Assembly (NCBI GenBank): GCA_900316005.1
Contig: ONBH01000002.1
Coordinates: 62,001-126,000, forward strand
From: an uncultured Bacteroidales bacterium
GTDB lineage: Bacteria; Bacteroidota; Bacteroidia; Bacteroidales; Paludibacteraceae
DNA: 64,000 nt
Direction of reading: 5' to 3'
Position numbers and translations under genes: made by a program. Below the pieces are notes generated by a model. It was not told the origin of the DNA, did not search any database, and saw nothing but the letters and a program-made list of their open reading frames with translations. Positions 32,361 to 41,068 of the stretch are shown in pieces; within the stretch, counting starts at the first letter, position 1; each line of letters starts with the position of its first letter.

Positions 32361-33641
32361 TTACGTAGTTTTCGTTGTTTGCGTTATGCAGGTTGCACCG
32401 TATAGCATGAGTAGGGCTATGAGCCTCAGTCCGGCTGTATCCGCGTAGCCGAATAACCAGAACCCGCCTTGCATGGCGATGCAGGTTACCATATATAGTA
32501 ATAGCAGTTGGTGGAAGGCGAGGCTTGCCTTACCTTGGTCGTCAGTCCGCGCACGGGTGGCGATGACGACGAGCATATTGAAGATGAGGAAGATGAACAC
32601 CGTCTTCCACGGACCGAAATCCAGGGTGAAGTCACCCACAAAGGTGTAGAAGACGTTATCATCCATCTTGAGGTCGGGGTATTTATCGCGTCTCTCCTGG
32701 AAGTTCTTGGGCGTATTGTACGGGTCGATGACGCGTTTGAGTAGGTTAATGGTGCGGTCGCCGTGACGAGTACCACCGGCATCGAGTCCATAGTTGTTGA
32801 AGTTCAGGTTCGCCTGCCCGATGTAGTACACCACGGACCCGACGGCACCACCCTGACGTTGGTCAAAGCGGCTCAGCGTGATGGCTGCCAGGGGGATACT
32901 CAGTACCAGAATAAGCCCCAGACCCAGGATGTTCACCCATCGGCGTAAGCGTTCGCCGAGATACCTGCGTAGCAGAAAATAGGCTCCGATAAAGGTGAGT
33001 AGTGTCGTCACGGTGTTGCTTCGCTGCCCGCTGAGAATGGGGGTCAGCAGTACAATGCCGATAGCGATACTCAATCCGGCGATGATAAGCGGATGACGCT
33101 GCTTGAGCGTCAGGTAATAGAAGAACAGCAGTAGTGCCAGGTCGGAGAGGGCGTTGAGTAGGATACTGGGTATATTTGAGATACCCGAACCCGCTTCTTC
33201 CGATTCAGCGAGTGCCTCGGAGTACAGTTCCTGGCCGGCGGAGCTATCCTGCAGTAGTCGTAAGAAACTACCATCCTGCAAGTGCTTTAGTAGCGTTGGT
33301 ATGCACGCCAAGGCGGAGAGGATGATGATGACGCTCAGGGTATTCAGTATCCACATCTTGGGTTCGATGATGGTCGTAACATTGCTTTTGTGGAAACGAA
33401 TCAGCGGCCATAGGGCGAGTAGCAGCATGCAGTATAGATATACAAACGGCCAGAGCCGCATGGGTAGGAACACGTAGTACTCGCCGTCGGCGTGGCGGAA
33501 GAGAAAGAGTGAGAACACGGCGTAGCCGATATACGAGACGATGATGAGCCATCCGGCATCGCGTTCCTGTCCCCGCCGCCGGTACACCAGCAGCGTCACC
33601 ACCCAGAGTAGCAGATACAATATTAAATAGAACGTATCCAT
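32361..33641 (-). CDS. Wzy-type polysaccharide polymerase (first of two)
   Basis: This 426-residue protein has about ten membrane segments and a large polar loop (residues about 265-350, with FDQRQGGAVGSVVYYIGQANLNFNNYGLDAGG). It matches the oligosaccharide repeat unit polymerase type. Such proteins join lipid-linked repeat units in the periplasm. Sequence conservation in this family is low, so the call rests on topology and neighbours. Its start overlaps the 3' end of the flippase gene by 19 bp. Confidence 0.75.
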   Translation of the reverse strand: MDTFYLILYLLLWVVTLLVYRRRGQERDAGWLIIVSYIGYAVFSLFLFRHADGEYYVFLPMRLWPFVYLYCMLLLALWPLIRFHKSNVTTIIEPKMWILNTLSVIIILSALACIPTLLKHLQDGSFLRLLQDSSAGQELYSEALAESEEAGSGISNIPSILLNALSDLALLLFFYYLTLKQRHPLIIAGLSIAIGIVLLTPILSGQRSNTVTTLLTFIGAYFLLRRYLGERLRRWVNILGLGLILVLSIPLAAITLSRFDQRQGGAVGSVVYYIGQANLNFNNYGLDAGGTRHGDRTINLLKRVIDPYNTPKNFQERRDKYPDLKMDDNVFYTFVGDFTLDFGPWKTVFIFLIFNMLVVIATRARTDDQGKASLAFHQLLLLYMVTCIAMQGGFWLFGYADTAGLRLIALLMLYGATCITQTTKTT

Positions 33642-34987
33642 AATTCCTTAATAACAGTGTATGGCCATTTCCAGTTCTGGTAGGCCAGTTGGGCGATACC
33701 GGGTGCCAGAATCATCGCCCAAAGTCCGCCGTGTAGCCCCCATAGCCCGATGACGAGCAGCACGATGGTGGCTGCGCCGCTGACAAGCGAGGGAATGAAG
33801 AACGGTATCTTGTTGTCTGCCATAATGAAATGAGCTGCTGTTGCGTGGTTCTGTTCTAACCATCGAATCAGAATCATGGTGCTTAGCATTGCTGTACCTA
33901 CAAAACGTGTCTCACTGCCAATAAGAGCTAATACCTCATTGCCCCATAGAACCCATATAAGTCCGCCAAACAGCATTGTTCCTATCAAGAACAAAACACT
34001 GAAGATATATTTCTGCCGTAGTTGAAGTATGTTATTCGTAGCTCGGTATTCTGCCAACTTAGGCTGGAACGCCATGCAATACACCATCCCGCCGTGCACC
34101 AGAATATCCAAGACTTGCATCGTTACTCCGTAGCAGCCGATCTCTTGCAGGGTTAAGAAAATTGATCCAAGAAACATGGATGACTTGTTGATAAGGAATC
34201 CTCCTAATTGCGTCAGACCGATTTTGATGGCATTCGGGCTCATGACCGCCAGCAGTTCTTTCTCATCGCGGTTACTATCAACTTGTGCCAGATGTTCCCT
34301 CATCTGCTTGTCGAAGAATACCCGCTTCATCAGGAATCGTCTCACCAACGTGGAGAGTAACTGAGCGCTGACAATAGCACTCAGTCCCCAACCTGCATAG
34401 ATCATCCCCACGGCAGCAACCAAATAGAGCAGTTGTCCCACAATCATGATCTGCTGCGTGCGTTTGACGTAGCCTTTGCCCTGCACCAGAGCGTCGTAGT
34501 AGAAGGTGTAGAGATTATAGCTGTTGATGGTAATGAGCAGCACCCAGGCGATGAGTGCATCGGTGCGATTGCCGGAGTATTTGCTAAGGATATAAAGTAT
34601 ATACACTGTTCCGAACGAGGCTAAGAGCAGCAATACTGTGATAGCCATTCGCCCATAGAAAATCCGCATGGCAGCGATGACACTCTTGAGTAGTCCGTAG
34701 TCGGGTTCATTACCCTGCTCGGCCGGGGCGATGCCTTCCCTGCGCAACTCCTTGACGCCGGAGAAGATATAGGTTATGTTTCGCGAAAAGGTAGGCCTGA
34801 AACCGAAGTCCAGGAGTGTTACCAATAAGGTGATGGTCTGGAACAATTGCCAGATACCCACCGTCTCAGCGGACATCTTATGCAGGATGAATGGCAGGAG
34901 TATCAATCCTGCGCCTATCATCATGACAGTGGCTGCATAACTCCAAGCGACATCTTTCTTACCAATATGTTCGATTCCTGTGGTCAT
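33623..34987 (-). CDS. polysaccharide flippase, MATE/Wzx type (first of two)
   Basis: This 454-residue membrane protein has about twelve to fourteen hydrophobic segments and the N-terminal pattern of Wzx-like transporters (DVAWSYAATVMMIGAGLILLPFILHKMSAETVGIWQLFQ). It would move undecaprenyl-linked repeat units across the inner membrane. It sits between a GT2 gene (1-bp overlap) and a polymerase gene (19-bp overlap), a natural export pair. Confidence 0.85.
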   Translation of the reverse strand: MTTGIEHIGKKDVAWSYAATVMMIGAGLILLPFILHKMSAETVGIWQLFQTITLLVTLLDFGFRPTFSRNITYIFSGVKELRREGIAPAEQGNEPDYGLLKSVIAAMRIFYGRMAITVLLLLASFGTVYILYILSKYSGNRTDALIAWVLLITINSYNLYTFYYDALVQGKGYVKRTQQIMIVGQLLYLVAAVGMIYAGWGLSAIVSAQLLSTLVRRFLMKRVFFDKQMREHLAQVDSNRDEKELLAVMSPNAIKIGLTQLGGFLINKSSMFLGSIFLTLQEIGCYGVTMQVLDILVHGGMVYCMAFQPKLAEYRATNNILQLRQKYIFSVLFLIGTMLFGGLIWVLWGNEVLALIGSETRFVGTAMLSTMILIRWLEQNHATAAHFIMADNKIPFFIPSLVSGAATIVLLVIGLWGLHGGLWAMILAPGIAQLAYQNWKWPYTVIKELWIRSI

Positions 34988-35979
34988 TATTTAATATTTA
35001 GTAATCCGATAATAGTTCCGATACCATAGCTGCAATGTACTAAGAAAAAGAGTAAGAACAGTATGAAAAAAAACTTCCATCCATATGCCCTGCATGCCGA
35101 AATATCAGCTATGAAAGCTGCTATGAAATAGATGGTTAATAAAGCAAGTAGTGCCCATTTTCCCCATACGGAAAAGAAGGCGGCAACTATTCCGATAATC
35201 ATTGCTATGACAAAGCAAAACGGTACGAGGTGTCTTAGACCGATGGCTCTTGGGTCTACATAGACCAGATTCCCGATTGACTTACCATTGAGGTACATTT
35301 GTCTCATGCTGGAACTGATGGTAGCTCGAGCATAGTAGTATGATTGTATCTGGGGATCAAACCATACTTTGTAACCGGCTTGTCGTATTCTTGAGTTATA
35401 TTCATTATCCTCGCCTCGTGCCAAATCGGCTCGCATTCCTCCAACGTGCTCAATAACTTCTCTTCGAAAGGCGCCAAATGGCACGCTATCTACTTCTTTA
35501 GCTTTTGTACCAACGCGGAAATCTGCACCGCCGATGCCGAAACGCAAGTGATTAAGCAACGCGTTAGCTTGCGCTACAAGGTGATTGTTCTGAGGAATTA
35601 TCTTACATTGTCCTCCAACATTGCCATAATCCTCATGCTCCTCTAATAATTGGATGCATCGCTCAATATAGTGTTGTTCGTATTGTGCATGTGCATCCAT
35701 ACGTATAATATATTTTCCTTTTGATTCCTTAACTCCGATATTGAACGCTGCTGATTGATAGCGGTGTGGATTATCTATTAGGCGTATGTTGGGATAAGAA
35801 GAAGATATTACTTGTACGATTTCGCGTGTATGATCCTTGCTGCCTCCATCCACAACGAGCACTTCGCACGCATCAGAAAAATATGTTTGATTCTGTACTG
35901 ACAACAAGCAACGTTCAATGAATTTCTCTTCATTGAGTGTAGGTATAATAACAACAATATTGTTCGTGGCTTTATTCAT
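34987..35979 (-). CDS. family 2 glycosyltransferase with C-terminal membrane segments
   Basis: This 330-residue protein has a GT-A domain with VVIIPTLNEEKFIERCLLSVQNQ near residue 8, VLVVDGGSKDHT near residue 40, IRMDAHAQY near residue 92 (metal-binding motif) and ARGEDNEYNSRIRQAG near residue 187. Hydrophobic segments lie around residues 246-330. The arrangement resembles succinoglycan-type ExoA enzymes, which work at the inner membrane on lipid-linked sugars. Donor and acceptor are unknown. It overlaps the acetyltransferase gene by 8 bp. Base composition is more A+T-rich than in flanking core genes. Confidence 0.9.
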   Translation of the reverse strand: MNKATNNIVVIIPTLNEEKFIERCLLSVQNQTYFSDACEVLVVDGGSKDHTREIVQVISSSYPNIRLIDNPHRYQSAAFNIGVKESKGKYIIRMDAHAQYEQHYIERCIQLLEEHEDYGNVGGQCKIIPQNNHLVAQANALLNHLRFGIGGADFRVGTKAKEVDSVPFGAFRREVIEHVGGMRADLARGEDNEYNSRIRQAGYKVWFDPQIQSYYYARATISSSMRQMYLNGKSIGNLVYVDPRAIGLRHLVPFCFVIAMIIGIVAAFFSVWGKWALLALLTIYFIAAFIADISACRAYGWKFFFILFLLFFLVHCSYGIGTIIGLLNIK

Positions 35980-36544
35980 GGGTTACGGGATATTGGTTGT
36001 GCATGTCAGCTAAGAATTTTTTAGCATTCTCAGGTGGTAGATAATAATAATTATGTCGCTGGAGTTCACCAATAATACTATTAGGAAAACGTTTGCGTAG
36101 CATTTTGGCAGGCGTTCCTACCATAATTGTATAAGGCGCAACGTCTTTTAAAACGACGCTGTGAGCTCCGATGACAGCTCCATCTCCGATGGTTATACCC
36201 TGCCGGATAAAGGCTCCTGCACCAATCCATACATCATGACCAAGTATTGTTCGGCGGCTCGTGATATGAAGTGAAGATATACTATTGGAGGTGGAATAAT
36301 CCCAAAATGCATGTTCTTCACCCCCAATAATGCAGTGAGGAGCAATTGAGCAGTAGTTACCGATATCAACATTGTTGAGCACCGAGAAATTTCCTATGTA
36401 GTTGTAATTGCCTATCCTGCAGCCGTTCAGCAATACATGTTCGGTAATAAAGTTTTTTTTGCCGAACGAGTTGTGTCTTAGCTTGTAAAGGGGAATCCTT
36501 AGTGCTGCTACGAAGTGATGTAATTTGTTGAGAAATCTGGCCAT
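35972..36544 (-). CDS. hexapeptide-repeat acyltransferase
   Basis: This 190-residue protein has left-handed beta-helix hexapeptides (VLLNGCRIGNYNYIGNFSVLNNVDIGNYCSIAP, then ILGHDVWIGAGAFIRQGITIGDGAVIGAHSVV). The acetyltransferase features GGEEHAFWDYST near residue 75 (likely catalytic His) and MVGTPAKMLRKRF near residue 150 are present. It probably adds acetyl groups to a sugar of the polysaccharide. The acceptor is unknown. It lies 2 bp downstream of licD. Confidence 0.9.
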   Translation of the reverse strand: MARFLNKLHHFVAALRIPLYKLRHNSFGKKNFITEHVLLNGCRIGNYNYIGNFSVLNNVDIGNYCSIAPHCIIGGEEHAFWDYSTSNSISSLHITSRRTILGHDVWIGAGAFIRQGITIGDGAVIGAHSVVLKDVAPYTIMVGTPAKMLRKRFPNSIIGELQRHNYYYLPPENAKKFLADMHNQYPVTHE

Positions 36545-36546
36545 AT

Positions 36547-37455
36547 TTATTTGGTAGGGAGTTGGAATTGAACAATAAAATGCCGCTCGCGCTTTTCTAC
36601 GGGAGGTAATTGCATGTAATCTTTGTACAAATTACGAAGATAAGAATCGTAGTCATTAGGGATGAGGACAGTAATTCCTTCAAATAGTGCCTCGCGTGCA
36701 GGCATATAAACTTCGCGTGGGAAGATTTCGCCGTTGTAGTACTTGCGCCCTGTGGGGATACCCCATGGACGGTCTTCACGTTCAGAAGATACGAATTGGT
36801 CATACCACCACACCCATTTGCGGTGTGGAATGATTCCCAAAATGTTGCCGAGCAAAACTTTCAGCCTATATCGCTGATACATTCGCTTATCAGATTGCAT
36901 ATACTCACGCAGAGTCTTACTCCGGAACTGGGAGTAGAATACAACAATTGATGCGAATTGTAGTGCGTTAGCAATTAGTCCTTTGATTATTTGCCCTATT
37001 TTTGTTTTCGGAACTGCATCTAATGCAAACACATCTATTGCTATGCCTTTTGGAAAAGGTGTATTGTCGCTGTAAACATCTACGTTTAAGGAATCTTTTC
37101 GATAAATCTTCATGAATACATTTTTGGCATCGGTCTCTGCATTTGGGGTATTGAATTCATATTTCGGTCCCAACTCGCCTTTTTCCAACAACTTTATTAG
37201 AGCATCATAGTCTTTGCGTGGCATTAGAAGATCTAAATCGTCGTCCCACGGAATAAACCCTTTATGTCGAATAGCACCAAGGCAACTTCCACCGCACAAC
37301 ATGCAGATTAGTCCATGTTTTTTGCATAAAGCTGATACATCCTGATAGATATCTAATAGGCTCTTCTTGAGTTGTGCAGATTCTTCCTTTGAAAGTTCGC
37401 GCAGGTAGTGTGTGCGATGTGCTAACTCATTCATTAATTCAAAATCTGATTTCAT
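36547..37455 (-). CDS. LicD family phosphotransferase
   Basis: This 302-residue protein has the LicD core: CMLCGGSCLGAIRHKGFIPWDDDLDLLMPRKDYDALIKLL near residue 50, with the nucleotidyltransferase-fold acidic cluster DDDLD. LicD proteins transfer phosphocholine or polyol phosphate (for example ribitol phosphate) from a CDP-activated donor to glycans. The CDP-polyol synthase-like gene three genes upstream in the transcript would provide such a donor. No choline-uptake or choline-kinase genes are visible here. The substrate is therefore inferred, not shown. Confidence 0.88.
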   Translation of the reverse strand: MKSDFELMNELAHRTHYLRELSKEESAQLKKSLLDIYQDVSALCKKHGLICMLCGGSCLGAIRHKGFIPWDDDLDLLMPRKDYDALIKLLEKGELGPKYEFNTPNAETDAKNVFMKIYRKDSLNVDVYSDNTPFPKGIAIDVFALDAVPKTKIGQIIKGLIANALQFASIVVFYSQFRSKTLREYMQSDKRMYQRYRLKVLLGNILGIIPHRKWVWWYDQFVSSEREDRPWGIPTGRKYYNGEIFPREVYMPAREALFEGITVLIPNDYDSYLRNLYKDYMQLPPVEKRERHFIVQFQLPTK

Positions 37456-37464
37456 AGATTGTAT

Positions 37465-38229
37465 TTATTTAAGTATGATGTCTATTATCCCTGGGATATG
37501 ATCCGACAAGTGTGCTGAATAATCAACTCGGGAATCAATAATCCTAATGGAGGGGGAATTCTTGATTAATATCCAGTCATATTTGTAAATAGGATTCCAA
37601 CTAGAGAACGTATTTTCTCCTTTTGGTAACGCATCTCTCCAACCATTAAAAAAGTGGTGAACCAATCCTTCTTCGGGGGTGGAGTTTAAATCTCCGCAAA
37701 CTATTTTAATACCTGTGTACTTATTTATTAATTTGCGAATGTGTCGCATCTGAACCCGCCTATTCCGTATATCCAAGCTGAGATGTGTGTTGCAAAGCGT
37801 AATTGTTTTTTCGTTTAGACACCATTGAACAAGCATCATTGCCCGTGGCTCTTTTTGATCCACTATTTGCGGAAGCGGAATGGTTAAGACACTTTGAATA
37901 GGAGATTTTGACAGAATTCCCATGCCGTAGTAACCTCCGGTAGGATGAGCGTTAATACTGCTGAATACTGGAAACATGTTGGTATAAAAACCTAATTCCA
38001 ACATCTGATTCTTATTGTGTTGCGCAGGAGCTTCAGGTCGTTGAACTTGATAGTCCACTTCTTGGAGAGCTACGATGTCCGGATCGTATTGCTTAATATA
38101 ACAAGCTAATTCCTCTAAAGAGGTCATCGCAATAGAGTATACGTTAAACGTCATAATGCGTAAGGTATCCTGTGCATAAGTAAATGTACAAGTGATGCAC
38201 AGTAGTATGAATAATATTAAGCGTTTCAT
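37465..38229 (-). CDS. secreted endonuclease/exonuclease/phosphatase family protein
   Basis: This 254-residue protein has a signal peptide (MKRLILFILLCITCTFTYA) and the full EEP fold signature: MTFNVYSIA near residue 25, DIVALQEVD near residue 50 (metal-binding Glu), NTHLSLDIRNRRVQM near residue 148, VCGDLNSTPEEG near residue 177 and HLSDHIPG near the end. The family splits phosphodiester or phosphomonoester bonds in DNA, sphingolipids or inositides. Its place among phosphoglycan genes suggests action on a phosphodiester in that glycan. An ATG at 38229 is used; an upstream in-frame TTG at 38238 is less likely. Confidence 0.87.
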   Translation of the reverse strand: MKRLILFILLCITCTFTYAQDTLRIMTFNVYSIAMTSLEELACYIKQYDPDIVALQEVDYQVQRPEAPAQHNKNQMLELGFYTNMFPVFSSINAHPTGGYYGMGILSKSPIQSVLTIPLPQIVDQKEPRAMMLVQWCLNEKTITLCNTHLSLDIRNRRVQMRHIRKLINKYTGIKIVCGDLNSTPEEGLVHHFFNGWRDALPKGENTFSSWNPIYKYDWILIKNSPSIRIIDSRVDYSAHLSDHIPGIIDIILK

Positions 38230-38255
38230 AGAATCCAAAGTAGTGATTACCGATC

Positions 38256-39626
38256 TTATTTTTTACGCCTGACATCAATTACTTCGCCAGTTGAGGTTGA
38301 GAAAACGGTATTAAGGGATACGATGGCTACATCTTCGGCAGGTAGCAGTGTGCCTTCGGGTTCATTGCCAAAATTTTGAATTCGCATGGGTGTTTTTGTA
38401 CGTTCGGGATTGATGCAGTTGATGCGGATACCGAATCCATACCATTCTTCAGCAATGGCCTGTACAAAATTCACGATGGCAGCTTTAGTAGCGGAGTAGA
38501 TGCTGTACATCATGCGCCCTCGAGTGTAACTGCTACTGGTGTAAAAGAGTAAGGAACCGCGGGTCTTTCGTAGATAAGGGAATGCTTCTCGTGCCACATT
38601 AATCACACCCAATAAGTTCACGTTTAGCGAATTCTGAATAGAAGTCTGCGACATACTGCTGAGTGCTTCTTTTACCAATATGCCAGCTGTGTTGACAACT
38701 ATATCGATGCGACCTTCTTTTTCTGCTACTTGTCGGAGGGCTTCCCGCACATTTGTATTGACGGATACGTCGCAGTTATTTTGAGAGCGTGAGAAAGAAT
38801 AAACGTGGGCATTGTAACCTTGCGCAATTTTTAGTATCTCACCACCAATTCCGTAGCTACCACCGAAGATGACAAGTACCTTGTTCTGTAGTCCCGTTAT
38901 AGCTTCAGGGGATAAACACTTCTGATTACCGCTTGTAGTTCGTAGTTGGAAGAGTTTGTCCAATAGGAATAAGTCTTCGATATACGTCAATTTCATGTTT
39001 GAATTCTCACCTGCCACTACATAAATTGGCTCTTCTGGCAGGTATCTACGGACTGTGCCGCAATCGTCAGTCGTGGCAAAATTAGGGTCGGCTAAAGCTA
39101 AATCATAAGCTTTTTTTATGATACCGCGTTTGAAACACTGTGGGGTTTGTCCATTGCGTAAAGATGAACGGTTTGGAATAAAATCAATACATTCGTCTGG
39201 TGTGACGGAAACAATCGTATCGGTCGTCTTCACCGCTACATCTACTGCATTAAATTGTTGCAAAGCCTTGATGCAACTTTCGATAATATGTTCACTTACC
39301 AGCGGGCGTACAGCATCATGGAAAATCAGATTGGTCTCGTCATCCGTATAAGCATTGATGGCAGCCAAACTGCTTTCATATCGATCTTTGCCACCGTTTA
39401 GAATCTTTTTAACTTTCTTGTATTGGTTTCGTACGACAAGTTCCTCTACATGAGCAACATAATCAGGCTTGCTGACTACGCATATTTCATCAATAGCTGC
39501 ACAACCTTCGAACACATCAATGGTGTGTTCCAAAACCTGCTTGCCGGCTACTTTCAAAAACTGTTTCGGAATATCGTCTCCTAAACGATAGCCGCTTCCT
39601 CCTGCTAAAATAACTGCGATATTCAT
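38256..39626 (-). CDS. fused IspD-like cytidylyltransferase and short-chain dehydrogenase (CDP-ribitol synthase type)
   Basis: This 456-residue protein joins two enzymes. Residues 1-230 are an IspD/TarI-like cytidylyltransferase (VILAGGSGYRLGDDIPKQFLKVAGK, then HDAVRPLVSEHIIE at 103-116 and NGQTPQCFKRGII at 158-170). Residues about 248-456 are an SDR (VIFGGSYGIGG at 252-262, VNTAGILV at 311-318, YSIYSATK with Tyr377 and Lys381). The same fusion in Haemophilus Bcs1-type proteins reduces ribulose 5-phosphate and makes CDP-ribitol. Product assignment is by analogy; another CDP-polyol is possible. It overlaps the second polymerase gene by 4 bp. Confidence 0.85.
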   Translation of the reverse strand: MNIAVILAGGSGYRLGDDIPKQFLKVAGKQVLEHTIDVFEGCAAIDEICVVSKPDYVAHVEELVVRNQYKKVKKILNGGKDRYESSLAAINAYTDDETNLIFHDAVRPLVSEHIIESCIKALQQFNAVDVAVKTTDTIVSVTPDECIDFIPNRSSLRNGQTPQCFKRGIIKKAYDLALADPNFATTDDCGTVRRYLPEEPIYVVAGENSNMKLTYIEDLFLLDKLFQLRTTSGNQKCLSPEAITGLQNKVLVIFGGSYGIGGEILKIAQGYNAHVYSFSRSQNNCDVSVNTNVREALRQVAEKEGRIDIVVNTAGILVKEALSSMSQTSIQNSLNVNLLGVINVAREAFPYLRKTRGSLLFYTSSSYTRGRMMYSIYSATKAAIVNFVQAIAEEWYGFGIRINCINPERTKTPMRIQNFGNEPEGTLLPAEDVAIVSLNTVFSTSTGEVIDVRRKK

Positions 39627-41068
39627 ATCTTTCTCTTTCTTATAAATTGATTTTCTATTTGTTCTTCATTAGGATTGTCTGATTGTGTTTGCTTATTAGC
39701 TTCAAATGTTTGAGCTTCCTGAAAAGCATAAGATAACTTATCAATGCCTACATATATACACCCTAACCAAACAAGGAGAGGAAGTATAGTATACATGCCT
39801 GCACGTGGTAGAAAAGTGAGGTTTAGGAATGTCGTATATACTACTACAGCAGCAAAAGGATTTGTTTTGCTTTTGTCTTCTACATATGCACAAATGAAAC
39901 CGAATAGAACCGAAAAGAATGCAAAGAACTCAAACGTTCGTCCTGAATATAGGTACAGGTCAGACAAAAATGTCCATCCCAACCCGTGCCCCTCTAAATA
40001 TTTAGTTTCGTTTAACGTATAGGCAAGATATGCCGCAAAGGAGGCTTCTTGCGGGGGTAATGGTGTTATAAGTGAAACTAACGATGCCACTCCGGGAAAG
40101 AAACTGACGAAATATGGCAGCGTAGGATAGCTCTCTATCTGTTGTGAAAATGTAAAGGTTGTCAAGGAAACACCTTGAGCGTATAGAAAACGTCCCAATC
40201 CTGCAAAAGGCACAGAACTGCATGCTCCGGTTGCTTCGCGCGCAGAAAAAGTGGTTATAAATACCAAAATGAAAAAACTTGCAACTGCAAGTACTCCCAT
40301 GCCGAGAGCACTCGCCTTACGCTTACGCATATAGAACCATAGGAAAAAGAGCATAAAGGCTCCGAATTTGGCACGTTGTCCTATTAAAATAAAGGCGAAC
40401 GATTTGGCGAACATCAAAAGCATAAATAATTTTTTGATTCGGTCGTTGCCATAGAGCATTGCGATACCAAAGAATACATATAGTAGCGATGATACGATGC
40501 CGCTACCGGGAGTGATATGCTGGGTTTGGGCTTTATAAAGCGATAAGTATCCATCCTCACTGGTAAAAACCATTAGCAGTTTGCAACCTACATCGTATAA
40601 AACAAAAGGAGCGATAATGCATAGTACACCTATCAAAATCCAATCAATAGAGAGGTGTTTCTTACGTTCGTAGCATAAAATCGGTTTATTTTTATATTCC
40701 CGAGGATAGTTGATATAGGTAAGCGTTGAGTAGTATAGGAAAACCAATATGTAGGTTAGTGAACGACACCAAAGGGCTCGGTTGATAAGGGTTTCGTCAA
40801 AGAAATTACCGCGTCGCATGGAGTACGTGTTGGGAATGAGAAGCTCAGTCCAAAAACGTCCACCGATAAAAAGAATTGTGAATGTTGCCAAAAAGAAGAA
40901 ATAAGGAGTCATCCTTTCGGTCTTCCATGTAATATGTAAGATCCAAATGAAGTTCCCGCACATTAATAATGCGTGCCCATAGTTGTTCAGAGGAACAAGC
41001 CATAGTAAAAGGATGCTCAAGATGAGCATAATGAGACTAATTAAGCTATATTGCTGTTCTTGCTTCAT
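39623..41068 (-). CDS. Wzy-type polysaccharide polymerase (second of two)
   Basis: This 481-residue protein has about twelve membrane segments and a large loop around residues 265-360 (SAREATGACSSVPFAGLGRFLYAQG, then PYFVSFFPGVASLVSLITPLPPQEASFAAYLAYTLNETKYLEGHGLGWTF in pieces). This fits the O-antigen polysaccharide polymerase family. The polar, Gln/Asn-rich C-terminus (about 445-481) is cytoplasmic filler. Overlaps of 4 bp at both ends join it to the Stealth and CDP-polyol genes. Base composition is A+T-rich. Confidence 0.75.
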   Translation of the reverse strand: MKQEQQYSLISLIMLILSILLLWLVPLNNYGHALLMCGNFIWILHITWKTERMTPYFFFLATFTILFIGGRFWTELLIPNTYSMRRGNFFDETLINRALWCRSLTYILVFLYYSTLTYINYPREYKNKPILCYERKKHLSIDWILIGVLCIIAPFVLYDVGCKLLMVFTSEDGYLSLYKAQTQHITPGSGIVSSLLYVFFGIAMLYGNDRIKKLFMLLMFAKSFAFILIGQRAKFGAFMLFFLWFYMRKRKASALGMGVLAVASFFILVFITTFSAREATGACSSVPFAGLGRFLYAQGVSLTTFTFSQQIESYPTLPYFVSFFPGVASLVSLITPLPPQEASFAAYLAYTLNETKYLEGHGLGWTFLSDLYLYSGRTFEFFAFFSVLFGFICAYVEDKSKTNPFAAVVVYTTFLNLTFLPRAGMYTILPLLVWLGCIYVGIDKLSYAFQEAQTFEANKQTQSDNPNEEQIENQFIRKRKI

